This document shows positions 8,111 to 17,091 of a stretch of DNA of 64,000 nt, piece after piece. Source of the stretch: Pacificimonas sp963710205 (GTDB lineage Bacteria > Pseudomonadota > Alphaproteobacteria > Sphingomonadales > Sphingomonadaceae); the NCBI GenBank assembly GCA_963710205.1, contig CAVPZG010000004.1, positions 434,001 through 498,000 on the forward strand, written 5' to 3'. The position numbers and the translations under genes were made by a program. Position 1 is the stretch's first letter. Each line of letters begins with the position of its first letter. Below the pieces are notes generated by a model, which made no database searches, had not been told where the DNA came from, and was given only the letters and a program-made list of their open reading frames with translations.

Positions 8111-9340
8111 TCATGCCGCCGCCTTCAATTTGCCCGCGCCGATGGTGGCCATGGCCGCCTGTCCGCTGACGATGCGCTGGCCAGCGGCGCGAACCTCCTC
8201 AAGTGTCAGGGCGTCGATTTCCGCGACGACTTCGGCGGGTTCGATCGTGCGGCCGTGGATGAGGACTTGCCGGGCGATATAACCGGCCTGCCCCTCGCAG
8301 CTTTCCAGGGCCATCAGAAGACCGGATTTCGAAAGGGCGCGGGCACGGCCGAGTTCCGCCATGCCAAGATCCGTCGCCGCATCACGCAGCACCTGCTGCA
8401 TGAGGTCGAGCGCCATGTCCGCCTCTGACCGCTGCGCCGCCGCATAGCAGGTGAAAAGGCCCGCGCCCACAAAGGGCGTGTGGCCGCTATAGACGCTATA
8501 GGCGAGGCCGCGCTCCTCCCGCAGTTCCTGGAACAGGCGCGATGACATGCCGCCGCCGACGGCCTCGCCGAACAGGCGGGCGGCGAACAGGTCCTTCGCC
8601 TTCATGGCCGGACCCGCATAGCCCAGCGTCAGATGCGCCTGTTCGGTCGGCCGGTCGCGGTGCATGTGCCCGGATGCGAAACGGGCCACCTCAAGAGGCG
8701 CGGGCGCGCCGCCCGACAGGTGGCCGAAACGCCGCGCCGCCATCTCCACGACGGCATCATGGTCGAGCTTGCCCGCCGCGACGACCAGCATGGTCGCGGG
8801 GCGGTAATGCCTGTCCGCCCAGGCGGTCAGGTCATCGCGGGTCAGGCCGTCAATGCTGGCCGCGTCGCCGAGGATGGAGCGGCCGAGCGCCTGATCCGGA
8901 AAGGCCGCCTCCTGCAGATCGTCGAAAACGAGGTCGCCTGCATTGTCATGCACTTCGCCAAGTTCCTGCAGCACCACCTGCTTTTCGCGCTCCAGTTCGA
9001 CAGGGTCGTGATGCGCGTCGAGGATCATGTCGGCGATCAGGTCGAGGCCGAGCGCCAGATCATCCGCCAGCACGCGCGCGGAGAAGACCGTGCCTTCGCG
9101 TCCGGTCATGGCGTTGAGATCGCCGCCCACATCCTCGATGGTTTCGGCAAGCTGGCGTGCCGATTTTCCGCCCGCGCCCTTGAACACCATATGTTCGAAC
9201 AGGTGCGCGAGGCCGTTTTCACGCGCGGTTTCGTGGCGCGATCCGACATCGGCATGGACGGCAACGGCGACGGTTTCGACGCTGGGCATTCCGCGCGTGA
9301 CGATGCGGAGGCCATTGGCAAGGGTCGTGAGGCGCTGCAT
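8111..9340 (-). CDS. M16 family zinc metallopeptidase
   Basis: This 409 aa protein belongs to the insulinase/pitrilysin (M16B) family, like mitochondrial processing peptidase. The zinc motif HLFEH is at residues 46-50 and the third ligand region (VLQELGEVHD) near 120-130. The inactive-like C-terminal half contains the ELREERGLAYS motif near 285. It lacks a clear signal peptide, so a cytoplasmic or peripheral role is likely. Its ATG shares one base with the thrC stop (TGATG), and thrC followed by this peptidase is a conserved alphaproteobacterial pair. Confidence 0.93.
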   Translation of the reverse strand: MQRLTTLANGLRIVTRGMPSVETVAVAVHADVGSRHETARENGLAHLFEHMVFKGAGGKSARQLAETIEDVGGDLNAMTGREGTVFSARVLADDLALGLDLIADMILDAHHDPVELEREKQVVLQELGEVHDNAGDLVFDDLQEAAFPDQALGRSILGDAASIDGLTRDDLTAWADRHYRPATMLVVAAGKLDHDAVVEMAARRFGHLSGGAPAPLEVARFASGHMHRDRPTEQAHLTLGYAGPAMKAKDLFAARLFGEAVGGGMSSRLFQELREERGLAYSVYSGHTPFVGAGLFTCYAAAQRSEADMALDLMQQVLRDAATDLGMAELGRARALSKSGLLMALESCEGQAGYIARQVLIHGRTIEPAEVVAEIDALTLEEVRAAGQRIVSGQAAMATIGAGKLKAAA

Positions 9341-10737
9341 CAGCCCGTCGCCTTCGCATGGGCGGCAACATAGTCCGCAAAGGCCTGATAGTCGCCCGCG
9401 ATGGTCTGGAATCGTTCCTCGCGCTCCATGAGGCCGCCAAGACGGGCGGGCAGGCGCGGGCGTTCCCCGGCGGCCCGCTCAACGGCGTCGCCGAATTTTG
9501 CGGGATGCGCGGTCGCCAGCGTGACAACGGGCGTTTCGGCGGGCAGGTCCGCCGCGCGCGCGGCCGCGAGCCCGATCGCCGTGTGCGGATCAATGAGTTC
9601 GCCCGCCTCCTCGCGCGCCCAGCGCAGCGCCATGGCCATGGCGTCGGGGTCAATGCGGGCAGAGCGGAACAGGGACGTGCCGCCGCGCATATCGTCGGAG
9701 AGGGTGAGGCGCTTTTCGGTTTCAAAGCCGGTCATCATCCCTTGCAGCTGGGTTCCGTCGCGTCCGGCCAGGTCGAACAGCAGCCGTTCGAAATTGGACG
9801 ATACCTGAATGTCCATCGACGGGGCGGCGGTGGGCGTCACACTGCCGACGCTGTAATCGCCAGCCGAAAGCGCGCGGTGCAGGATGTCGTTGACATTGGT
9901 GGCGACGATCAGCCGTTCGACGGGAAGGCCCATGCGCTGGGCGACATAGCCCGCGAAGACATCGCCGAAATTGCCGGTGGGAACGCTGAAGGCCACCGGG
10001 CGGTGGGGCGCGCCGAGCCGCACGGCGCTGTAGAAATAATAGACGACCTGCGCCATCAGCCGCGCCCAGTTGATGCTGTTCACCGCGCTGAGGTCGAAGC
10101 GCCCGTTATAGGCGGGGTCGCCGAACATGCGCTTCACATGCGCCTGCGCGTCGTCGAAACTGCCTTCGATCGCCAGGTTGTGGATGTTGGGGGCGATCAT
10201 GGTCGTCATCTGGCGGCGCTGTACGTCGGAAATGCGCCCCTTTGGGTGCATCATGAACACGTCGACCATATCGAGGCCAGCGAGCGCGTGGATGGCGGCG
10301 CTGCCCGTGTCACCCGATGTCGCGCCGATGATGGTGAGATGCCGGTCGCTGCCGGTCAGGAACCGCTCGAACAGTTTTCCCAGAAGCTGCAGCGCGACAT
10401 CCTTGAAGGCGAGCGTTGGTCCCTGAAACAGTTCCAGCAGCCAGTGCCTGTGGTCGAGCTGTACGAGCGGGGTGACGGCGGCATGGGCGAAGCTGGCATA
10501 GGCGCCCTTCGCCAGCGTGCGGAGGTCGTCTTCGCCAAGTGATCCGCTGACAAACGGCGCGCAGACGCGGACGCAGGTCTCCACATAATCGAGGCCCGCC
10601 ATGGCCGCGATGTCCGCTTCACTTAATTGCGGCCACTCGCGCGGCACATAGAGGCCGCCATCGCTGGCGAGACCGGCAAGCGTGACCTGTTCGAAGGAAA
10701 GGGCGGGCGCGGACCCGCGCGTGGAGATGTAGTCCAT
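9340..10737 (-). CDS. thrC: Threonine synthase
   Basis: This 465 aa PLP enzyme converts O-phosphohomoserine to threonine. The N-terminus MDYISTRG and the PLP lysine in LAFKDVALQ (Lys112) are characteristic, as are GATSGDTGSAAI (phosphate binding) and VPTGNFGDVFAG. Length and features fit the long ThrC class found in proteobacteria and yeast. It lies 51 bases downstream of the SURF1 gene and is probably read through from the cox unit. This odd coupling of amino-acid synthesis and respiration is common in sphingomonads. Confidence 0.97.
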   Translation of the reverse strand: MDYISTRGSAPALSFEQVTLAGLASDGGLYVPREWPQLSEADIAAMAGLDYVETCVRVCAPFVSGSLGEDDLRTLAKGAYASFAHAAVTPLVQLDHRHWLLELFQGPTLAFKDVALQLLGKLFERFLTGSDRHLTIIGATSGDTGSAAIHALAGLDMVDVFMMHPKGRISDVQRRQMTTMIAPNIHNLAIEGSFDDAQAHVKRMFGDPAYNGRFDLSAVNSINWARLMAQVVYYFYSAVRLGAPHRPVAFSVPTGNFGDVFAGYVAQRMGLPVERLIVATNVNDILHRALSAGDYSVGSVTPTAAPSMDIQVSSNFERLLFDLAGRDGTQLQGMMTGFETEKRLTLSDDMRGGTSLFRSARIDPDAMAMALRWAREEAGELIDPHTAIGLAAARAADLPAETPVVTLATAHPAKFGDAVERAAGERPRLPARLGGLMEREERFQTIAGDYQAFADYVAAHAKATG

Positions 10738-10788
10738 GGTGGCGGGGGCTTAGCGATGTTGCTGCGGTGCGGCAATGCGAGAGGAAGG

Positions 10789-11394
10789 TCAGGCGGGGTC
10801 GGTGCGCCGCCACGTCCGCACATAGATGCCGTAGATGATGGCGAGGACGCCCGCGAAGCCGAACCACTGAAAGGCATAGGCCATGTGATTGTCGGGAATA
10901 TCGTCGATCGTGGGCTGAAGGCTGGGTTCGAGGCCGCCAAGGGCCGGATCGGCGATCAGCAGATAGGGAATGGCATGGAGCTGGTCCGCCCGGCTGGCAT
11001 CGGCGCGGAGGAGGCCGGTGACGTTCACGGGCCCGCCCGCGGCGATGACCCGGTCCGGTCTCGGGTCCCAGCCCAGATTGATGCGCAGGGCGTCCTCCAT
11101 AGGCGAGGGCGCGCAGTCGGCGATATAGCTGTACCCCGCCTGGCCATCCGCGCTGCGGCCCGCGACGGCGTCTGGTGTGCCGACGCTTTCGCAGCGCGTC
11201 CGCACGCGCCGGAAATCGAGACCGGCTGGCCAGTCAAGGCCCTCGATCGTCAGGACGGGCTGATTCGGCGCTGTCGCCAGTGCCGCCAGCATGGCGTCCT
11301 TTTCCCGGGCGCGGTCCAGCTGCCAGATGCCAAGCGCGATCAGGATCGGAATTGCCACGATCACCATGAGCGTGGGGACGAGCGGCAGCCTCAT
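10789..11394 (-). CDS. SURF1 family cytochrome oxidase assembly protein
   Basis: This 201 aa membrane protein has two transmembrane segments (about residues 5-24 and 170-190) flanking a periplasmic domain. It contains the SURF1 marks LGIWQLDRAREK near the start, NLGWDPR in the middle, and NHMAYAFQWFGFA before the second segment. SURF1 delivers heme a to subunit I of aa3 oxidase. The open frame extends upstream to 11520, but the ATG at 11394 overlaps the DUF983 stop (ATGA) and gives the usual family N-terminus. It is co-transcribed with the cox genes. Confidence 0.93.
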   Translation of the reverse strand: MRLPLVPTLMVIVAIPILIALGIWQLDRAREKDAMLAALATAPNQPVLTIEGLDWPAGLDFRRVRTRCESVGTPDAVAGRSADGQAGYSYIADCAPSPMEDALRINLGWDPRPDRVIAAGGPVNVTGLLRADASRADQLHAIPYLLIADPALGGLEPSLQPTIDDIPDNHMAYAFQWFGFAGVLAIIYGIYVRTWRRTDPA

Positions 11395-11756
11395 TCCTTC
11401 AGCGTGCCGACACGCGCGTCGTTCTTGTATTCGAGCGCCAGCAGCAGCCCCTTTGCGGCGCGCAGACCCCAGATGGTCAGCCCGACAAGGATGACGGCCC
11501 AGATGCCGAGATTGAGCCAAAGCGGCGGACCAAGCCGGAAATGAACCAGCAGCACCCCGACCATGCCGACAGTGTTGAGGATGAGGATCAGGAAGACGCT
11601 GGCGCCGTCACCGACATTGAAGCGGTCGAAATCGAGGCCGCACTTCGTACATTTGTCAGCAAAGCCGGTGAGCGTGCGAAAGAGCCTGCCCTTGCCGCAG
11701 CGCGGACATTTCCCTGTCAGCGCTGCGGGAATATTTACCGACGGCCTGTCGTTCAC
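11391..11756 (-). CDS. DUF983 family membrane protein
   Basis: This 121 aa protein starts with a zinc-ribbon-like pair, CPRCGKG and CTKCGLD (about residues 18-42), followed by two hydrophobic segments (about 50-72 and 78-98). That is the DUF983 layout. Members sit almost always in cox clusters between coxC and SURF1, as here. A role in oxidase assembly is likely from context, but the function is not known. It overlaps coxC and SURF1 by four bases each (ATGA). Confidence 0.92.
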   Translation of the reverse strand: MNDRPSVNIPAALTGKCPRCGKGRLFRTLTGFADKCTKCGLDFDRFNVGDGASVFLILILNTVGMVGVLLVHFRLGPPLWLNLGIWAVILVGLTIWGLRAAKGLLLALEYKNDARVGTLKE

Positions 11757-12583
11757 CCGCTATGCGGGACGACCGCCGCGCCGAAGTCACTGCCCCAGAC
11801 ATAGATGGTGATGAAGAGGAACAGCCAGACGACGTCGACGAAGTGCCAGTACCAGGCAGCCGCTTCGAAACCGAAATGATGCTTTGGCGTGAAGTCGCCC
11901 TTGTAGGCGCGGACCTGGCAGACGATCAGGAAGATGGTGCCGACGAGGACGTGGAACCCGTGGAAGCCGGTCGCCATGTAGAAGGTCGAGCTGTAGATAT
12001 TGCCCGCGAAGCCAAAGGCCGCGTGGGAATATTCATAGGCCTGCACACAGCTGAACAGCACACCGAGAATGATCGTCAGCCAAAGGCCCTTTTTCAGGCC
12101 GTCACGGTCGCCCTCGATCAGGCTGTGATGCGCCCAGGTGACGGTCGTGCCGGACAGCAGCAGGATCAGCGTGTTGAGCAGCGGATAGACGAACGGATCG
12201 AGGACTTCGATGCCTTCAGGGGGCCAGACGCCGCCGACAGCCTCTGCCGTGGAGGGGAAGAGCGACGCATCGAAATAGGCCCAGAACCAGGCGACGAAGA
12301 ACATGACCTCCGACGCGATGAACAGGATCATGCCATAGCGGTGATGCAGCTGGACAACGGGCGTGTGATCGCCGCTATTCGCCTCGCGGACGACGTCCGC
12401 CCACCAGCTGTACATGCAGAAGAGGATGCCAAGCATGCCGACCGCGAAGACCCAGCCGCCAAAGGCATATTCGTGCATGTACATGACCGCGCCGACCGCC
12501 GCGACAAGCGCGGTGAAGGCCGATAGCAGCGGCCAGGGGCTGGCCGGAAGGATGTGGAAGTCGTGATTTTTGGCGCCGGCCAT
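11753..12583 (-). CDS. coxC: Cytochrome c oxidase subunit III
   Basis: This 276 aa protein has seven predicted membrane segments and the family motifs SEVMFFVAWFWAYF (about 90-103), GTTVTWAHH (about 148-156) and YMATGFHGFHVLVG (near 205). Subunit III of aa3-type oxidase binds lipids and protects the turnover of subunit I. It lies two bases after the ctaG stop and overlaps DUF983. All conserved regions are present and the length is normal. Confidence 0.97.
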   Translation of the reverse strand: MAGAKNHDFHILPASPWPLLSAFTALVAAVGAVMYMHEYAFGGWVFAVGMLGILFCMYSWWADVVREANSGDHTPVVQLHHRYGMILFIASEVMFFVAWFWAYFDASLFPSTAEAVGGVWPPEGIEVLDPFVYPLLNTLILLLSGTTVTWAHHSLIEGDRDGLKKGLWLTIILGVLFSCVQAYEYSHAAFGFAGNIYSSTFYMATGFHGFHVLVGTIFLIVCQVRAYKGDFTPKHHFGFEAAAWYWHFVDVVWLFLFITIYVWGSDFGAAVVPHSG

Positions 12584-12585
12584 GA

Positions 12586-13161
12586 TTACCCCTGCGTGCT
12601 TTTGTCTGTGGTTACGCGCGTACTAGCGGTGTCTGTCCGCGCTGGAAAGAAGGTATAGGAAAGGGTGATTTCCTCGATCCGCCTGCCGTCGGCGTCATCG
12701 AGGATCGCCGGGTCGACATAATAGCTGACCGGCATGGAAACGGTCTGCCCGGGCTGCAGCGTCTGCTCGTTGAAACAGAAACACTGGATCTTGACGAAAT
12801 ATTCGCCCGCCGTGTCAGGTGTGACGTTGAAGGTGGCGACGCCCGTAATGGGCTCGGAACCGTAATTCGTGGCCTGGTAGAATGCCATTTTCCGCTCACC
12901 TATGTTGAGCGTGTCCGTCGTCTGGAGCGGCTTGAATTCCCAAGGCACGCCGGGCGCGACGTTCGAATCGAAACGCACGCGGATGGGAATGTCGGTCGCA
13001 GTGACGTCGACCGTGGCCTCGGCCCGCTTCGTCGTTCCGCCAAAGCCCGTGACCTGGCAGAATATCTGGTAGAGGGGAACGCTGGCATAGGCCAGGGCAA
13101 GCATCGCCAGGGCGCCGCCGGCAGCCATCAGTCCGGTACGCGTGTTCGCAGCGATCGTCAT
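12586..13161 (-). CDS. ctaG: Cytochrome c oxidase assembly protein CtaG/Cox11
   Basis: This 191 aa copper chaperone delivers copper to the CuB site of subunit I. It has an N-terminal membrane anchor (about residues 10-30) followed by LYQIFCQVTGFGGT with one conserved cysteine. A periplasmic immunoglobulin-like domain contains the copper-binding IQCFCF motif (about 125-130). A short C-terminal tail follows. Its start overlaps the stop of the 41-residue gene (ATGA). Confidence 0.96.
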   Translation of the reverse strand: MTIAANTRTGLMAAGGALAMLALAYASVPLYQIFCQVTGFGGTTKRAEATVDVTATDIPIRVRFDSNVAPGVPWEFKPLQTTDTLNIGERKMAFYQATNYGSEPITGVATFNVTPDTAGEYFVKIQCFCFNEQTLQPGQTVSMPVSYYVDPAILDDADGRRIEEITLSYTFFPARTDTASTRVTTDKSTQG

Positions 13162-13283
13162 ACCTGAATCCTCGCAATTGTAATGGCATAGAAGAGCATG
13201 GCGAGCACCAGCAATATACCGCCAAGGACATAATTGCGTTGCTTCCGCCTCTGCGCGAGCTGCTTTTCTTCTTCGGGGGTCAT
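13158..13283 (-). CDS. Small single-span membrane protein in cox operon (CoxF-like)
   Basis: This 41 aa reading frame lies exactly between ctaB and ctaG, overlapping both by ATGA junctions. It starts MTPEEEKQLAQRRKQR, then has one hydrophobic helix (about residues 18-37) and a three-residue tail. A charged N-terminus plus one membrane span, in this position, matches small CoxF-type proteins annotated in alphaproteobacterial cox operons. The overlaps at both ends argue strongly that it is translated. Function is unknown; an oxidase accessory subunit or assembly factor is likely by context. Confidence 0.82.
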   Translation of the reverse strand: MTPEEEKQLAQRRKQRNYVLGGILLVLAMLFYAITIARIQV

Positions 13284-14200
13284 GCGAAAATCACCCGGTC
13301 CACGGCAAGCGTGCCAAAGAGGATGAAGAGATAGAGAATGGAAAACCGGAACAGCTGCTTTTCGGGTTTCATGCCGGCGGGTGTCTCGGCCTTGTTCATG
13401 AAGACAGCGAGGCTGAGACCGATGAAGATGAAACCAAGCCCGCTGGCGACGATCCCGTAAAGCGGGCCGCTGAGCCCCATGGGCCAGGGGGCGAGGCTGG
13501 CCGCCACGAGCAGCGGCGCGTAGATGAGCTGCTGTTTGCGCGTTTCCCGCAGGCCATGCGTGACAGGCAGCATGGGAACGCCGGCCTTTTCATAGTCCGC
13601 CTCAATGAAGAGCGCGAGCGCCCAGAAGTGCGGCGGCGTCCACAGGAATATGATGGCAAACATGAGGATGGGGAGCGCGGTCACGTCGCCGGTCACCGCC
13701 GCCCAGCCGATGACGGGCGGAAAAGCGCCCGCCGCGCCGCCGATAACGATGTTCTGCGGCGTCCTGCGTTTCAGCCATACCGTGTAAACGAAGACGTAGA
13801 ACAGGATGGAAATCAGCAGAATCGCGGCGGCCACCAGATTGACGACCAGCGCCATCACGGTGACCGACCCTATGGCGAGGACCATGGCGAAACCAAAAGC
13901 GGATTCCCGTGTCATCGCACCCGCGGGCAGGGGGCGCCGCGCGGTCCGCTTCATCATCGAATCGATGTCATGTTCATACCACTGGTTGAACGCACCCGCA
14001 GCGCCCCCTGCAACGGCTGTGCAGAGGATGGCCGTGAGCGCGATCACGGGGTGAATGACGCCGGGAGCGGCGATCAGGCCGCACAGGGCGGTGAAGACCA
14101 CCAGGAACATCACGCGCGGCTTCGTGAGCGCGAGATAATCGCGCCAATCCGCCAGCGGGAGCGTCCCCGCCGCCGCTGTCTGAACTGGCGCGCCTGACAT
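13280..14200 (-). CDS. ctaB: Heme O synthase (protoheme IX farnesyltransferase)
   Basis: This 306 aa UbiA-family prenyltransferase transfers a farnesyl group to heme b to make heme O, the precursor of heme A. Aspartate-rich motif NQWYEHDIDSMMKRT is at about residues 78-92, and the second polar motif EADYEKAGVPMLP near 200. About eight or nine membrane helices can be predicted. The frame runs on upstream, but ATG 14200 shares one base with the coxA stop (TAATG) and gives the usual start, so I use it. Confidence 0.96.
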   Translation of the reverse strand: MSGAPVQTAAAGTLPLADWRDYLALTKPRVMFLVVFTALCGLIAAPGVIHPVIALTAILCTAVAGGAAGAFNQWYEHDIDSMMKRTARRPLPAGAMTRESAFGFAMVLAIGSVTVMALVVNLVAAAILLISILFYVFVYTVWLKRRTPQNIVIGGAAGAFPPVIGWAAVTGDVTALPILMFAIIFLWTPPHFWALALFIEADYEKAGVPMLPVTHGLRETRKQQLIYAPLLVAASLAPWPMGLSGPLYGIVASGLGFIFIGLSLAVFMNKAETPAGMKPEKQLFRFSILYLFILFGTLAVDRVIFA

Positions 14201-15864
14201 TATTTGATCTCTGGCAGGGTTTCGAACTGATGGAAGGGCGGCGGCGACGTGAGGGTCCACTCAAGCGTCGTTGCGCCCTCGCCCCACGGATTGTCCGCAG
14301 CCTTCTTTCCGGCAGCGAGCGAGACGATGATGTTCAGGAAGAAGGGGATGAGACCCACCGCCATGATCATATATCCATAGGTCGCCAGCTCGTTGTAGCC
14401 CGCGAACTGTTCCGGATAGTCCGGAATGCGGCGCGGCATGCCGTCCTGGCCAAGGAAGTGCATCGGGAAGAACAACACGTTCACGCCGACGAAGAACACC
14501 CAGAAGTGCAGCTTGCCGAGGAACTCGTTGTACATCTTGCCCGTCATCTTCGGCCACCAGTAATACCAGCCGGCGAAGATCGCGAAGACCGCGCCCAGCG
14601 ACAGCACATAGTGGAAGTGGGCGACCACATAATAGGTGTCGTGCATGTAGGTATCGACGCCCGCGTTCGACAGGATCACGCCCGTGACGCCGCCAAGCGT
14701 GAACATGACGATGAAGCCGATGGCCCAGAGCATGGGCGTTTCGAAGGACAGCGAGCCGCCCCACATGGTGGCGATCCACGAGAAGATCTTCACGCCCGTC
14801 GGGACCGCGATGATCATGGTCGCCGCCGTGAAGTAAAGCTTCACGTTCACATCCATGCCCACCGTGTACATGTGGTGCGCCCAGACGATGAAGCCGATGA
14901 AGCCGATGGCGACCATGGCATAGGCCATGCCGAGGTAACCGAAGGCGGGCTTGCGGCTGAACGTGGCGATGACCTGCGAAATGATGCCGAAACCGGGCAG
15001 GATCATGATGTAGACTTCGGGGTGACCGAAGAACCAGAACAGATGCTGGTAAAGGACAGGGTCGCCGCCGCCAGCCGGATCGAAGAAGGTGGTGCCGAAG
15101 TTACGGTCGGTCAGCAGCATGGTGATGGCGCCGGCCAGGACGGGCAGCGACAGCAGGAGCAGCCACGCCGTGACAAGGACGGCCCAGACGAACAGCGGCA
15201 TCTTGTGCATGGTCATGCCAGGCGCGCGCATGTTGAAAATCGTCGTGATGAAGTTGATCGCGCCAAGGATCGAGCTGGCACCCGCAAGGTGAAGCGACAG
15301 GATGGCGAGGTCGACCGCAGGACCCGGATGGCCGATCGTCGACAGCGTCGGATAGACCGTCCAGCCCGTGCCCGCGCCGTTGTAACCGGCGGGGCCGGGG
15401 ACGAACTGGCTGGCAAGAAGAAGCAGGAACGCGGGAACGATCAGCCAGAAGCTGATATTGTTCATGCGCGGGAAGGCCATGTCGGGCGCGCCGATCATCA
15501 GCGGCACAATCCAGTTGCCGAACCCGCCGATCATGGCGGGCATGACCATGAAGAAGACCATGATGAGGCCGTGCGCCGTGATGAAGACGTTCCACATGTG
15601 ATAGGCGGCGTCGATATTGCCGTCAGTCATCGTGGTGATGACCTGCATCCCGGGCTCCATCAGCTCGGCGCGCATGATTCCGGAAATCGCGCCGCCGATG
15701 ATACCCGCGACCAGCGCGAAGATCAGATAGAGCGTGCCGATATCCTTGTGGTTCGTGGAGAGGAACCAGCGGGCAAAGAAAGCCGGCTTGTGATCGGCGT
15801 CGTGATGATCGTGCGCGTCACCGTGAGCAGAGTCGAAGTCATGCGTGGGAGCCTGGGTTGCCAT
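14200..15864 (-). CDS. coxA: Cytochrome c oxidase subunit I
   Basis: This 554 aa protein is the catalytic heme a/a3-CuB subunit. Twelve membrane helices are expected, with FFGHPEVYIMILPGFG (CuB histidine and cross-linked tyrosine, about 275-290), YTVGMDVNVKLYF (near 330) and DTYYVVAHFHYVLS (heme ligands, near 405). The N-terminal tail is His/Asp-rich (HGDAHDHHDADH), which is common in this order. It starts 21 bases after coxB. The sequence shows no gaps in conserved regions. Confidence 0.98.
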   Translation of the reverse strand: MATQAPTHDFDSAHGDAHDHHDADHKPAFFARWFLSTNHKDIGTLYLIFALVAGIIGGAISGIMRAELMEPGMQVITTMTDGNIDAAYHMWNVFITAHGLIMVFFMVMPAMIGGFGNWIVPLMIGAPDMAFPRMNNISFWLIVPAFLLLLASQFVPGPAGYNGAGTGWTVYPTLSTIGHPGPAVDLAILSLHLAGASSILGAINFITTIFNMRAPGMTMHKMPLFVWAVLVTAWLLLLSLPVLAGAITMLLTDRNFGTTFFDPAGGGDPVLYQHLFWFFGHPEVYIMILPGFGIISQVIATFSRKPAFGYLGMAYAMVAIGFIGFIVWAHHMYTVGMDVNVKLYFTAATMIIAVPTGVKIFSWIATMWGGSLSFETPMLWAIGFIVMFTLGGVTGVILSNAGVDTYMHDTYYVVAHFHYVLSLGAVFAIFAGWYYWWPKMTGKMYNEFLGKLHFWVFFVGVNVLFFPMHFLGQDGMPRRIPDYPEQFAGYNELATYGYMIMAVGLIPFFLNIIVSLAAGKKAADNPWGEGATTLEWTLTSPPPFHQFETLPEIK

Positions 15865-15885
15865 GGTCTATGCTACCTCAAAATC

Positions 15886-16980
15886 TTATTCTGTTGTCGC
15901 GACGCCGGAGTCGGTCGCGGCCTCTTCGATTACCGTCCCTGCGGGCGCGGCGGTTGTCGCCTCGTTGAGGCCATCCTGAACGGTACCGCCGGTTGCGACG
16001 GCATCGGCGACGTCCTCGGACATGGTTTCGGACGCCGTTGCAGCGGTTTCTACCAGATCGGCGGGGTCGATCCCTGCGTCAGCCTGACGCGCGGCGACCC
16101 AGGCATCATATTGATCCTGTTCGACAACTTCCACGGCGATGGGCATGAAGCCATGCTTCGTGCCGCACAGTTCCGAACACTGGCCATAAAAGACGCCCGT
16201 TTCCTTGGCGTTGAACCATGTCTCGTTGATCTTGCCGGGAACGGCGTCCATCTTCACCCAGAAGGCGGGCATCGCCCAGCTGTGCAGCACGTCCACGGAC
16301 GTAATCAGCATTTTCACGGTTGCGCCGACGGGAACGACGACACGGTTGTCCGTGGCGAGGAGAGCCGGTTCGCCCGCCGCCGCCGCTTCCTCATTGGAAA
16401 GCATGATGGCGTCGAAGCCGAAATTGCCCTCGTCGGGATATTCATATTCCCAGTACCACTGGTGGCCGATCGCCTTGACCGTCACGTCGGCTTCCGGCGG
16501 ATCATATTGATCGAGCAACAGACCGAATGACGGGACGGCGATACCAACGAGGATGAGAACGGGAACGACCGTCCACAAAACCTCTATCAGAACATTGTGC
16601 GTCGTCTTGGACGGCGTTGGATTGGCCTTTCGCCGGAACCGGACAATCGCCCAGATCAGCAGGCTGAAGACGAAAATGGTCACGATGGACATGATGATGA
16701 GCAGCGCGTGATTAAAATTGCTGGCCCGCTGACCAAGGTCCGTGACCTGCGGCTGAACATCCTCGCCGCCGCTTGGCTGGCCGACACCCGCCACTGGCTG
16801 GGTGCCCATGCCCGAGAGCATGTTTTCCGTGACCGCGGGCGCCGATTCGTCCGTGACGGCCGCATCTGCCTCAACCGTCGGCGCGGGCAGGGGCTCAAGA
16901 TCCTGAGCGGCCGCACCGCCAATCGCAGTGGAAGACAAGACCAGCGCGAAAGCGGCAGCGATATATCTGAAACGTCCCAT
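15886..16980 (-). CDS. coxB: Cytochrome c oxidase subunit II
   Basis: This 364 aa precursor has a signal peptide (about residues 1-25, ending near GAAAQ) and a spacer of about 65 residues rich in Ala, Pro, Val and Glu. Two membrane helices follow (about 95-150), then a periplasmic cupredoxin domain with the CuA site CSELCGTKHGFM (near 280). Beyond that domain is an unusual acidic Ala/Thr-rich tail of about 65 residues. The frame continues upstream to 17088, but ATG 16980 begins the signal peptide. It is the first gene of the cox unit. Confidence 0.95.
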   Translation of the reverse strand: MGRFRYIAAAFALVLSSTAIGGAAAQDLEPLPAPTVEADAAVTDESAPAVTENMLSGMGTQPVAGVGQPSGGEDVQPQVTDLGQRASNFNHALLIIMSIVTIFVFSLLIWAIVRFRRKANPTPSKTTHNVLIEVLWTVVPVLILVGIAVPSFGLLLDQYDPPEADVTVKAIGHQWYWEYEYPDEGNFGFDAIMLSNEEAAAAGEPALLATDNRVVVPVGATVKMLITSVDVLHSWAMPAFWVKMDAVPGKINETWFNAKETGVFYGQCSELCGTKHGFMPIAVEVVEQDQYDAWVAARQADAGIDPADLVETAATASETMSEDVADAVATGGTVQDGLNEATTAAPAGTVIEEAATDSGVATTE

Positions 16981-17091
16981 GAAATCCCCTGGGGCCTTTT
17001 GGATTGCAATAGGGCAACGCGCGGTGTCATCCCGCAGCCGCCGCCCCTTCTGCCCGCAGCCTATAGATAAGTGGCGGGGAACCGACAAGCG

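Noticed and set aside
14230..16530. A 766-codon open frame opposite coxA and coxB
   Set aside because: It is the shadow of strongly codon-biased GC-rich genes; it is His/Arg/Asp-rich with no domain.
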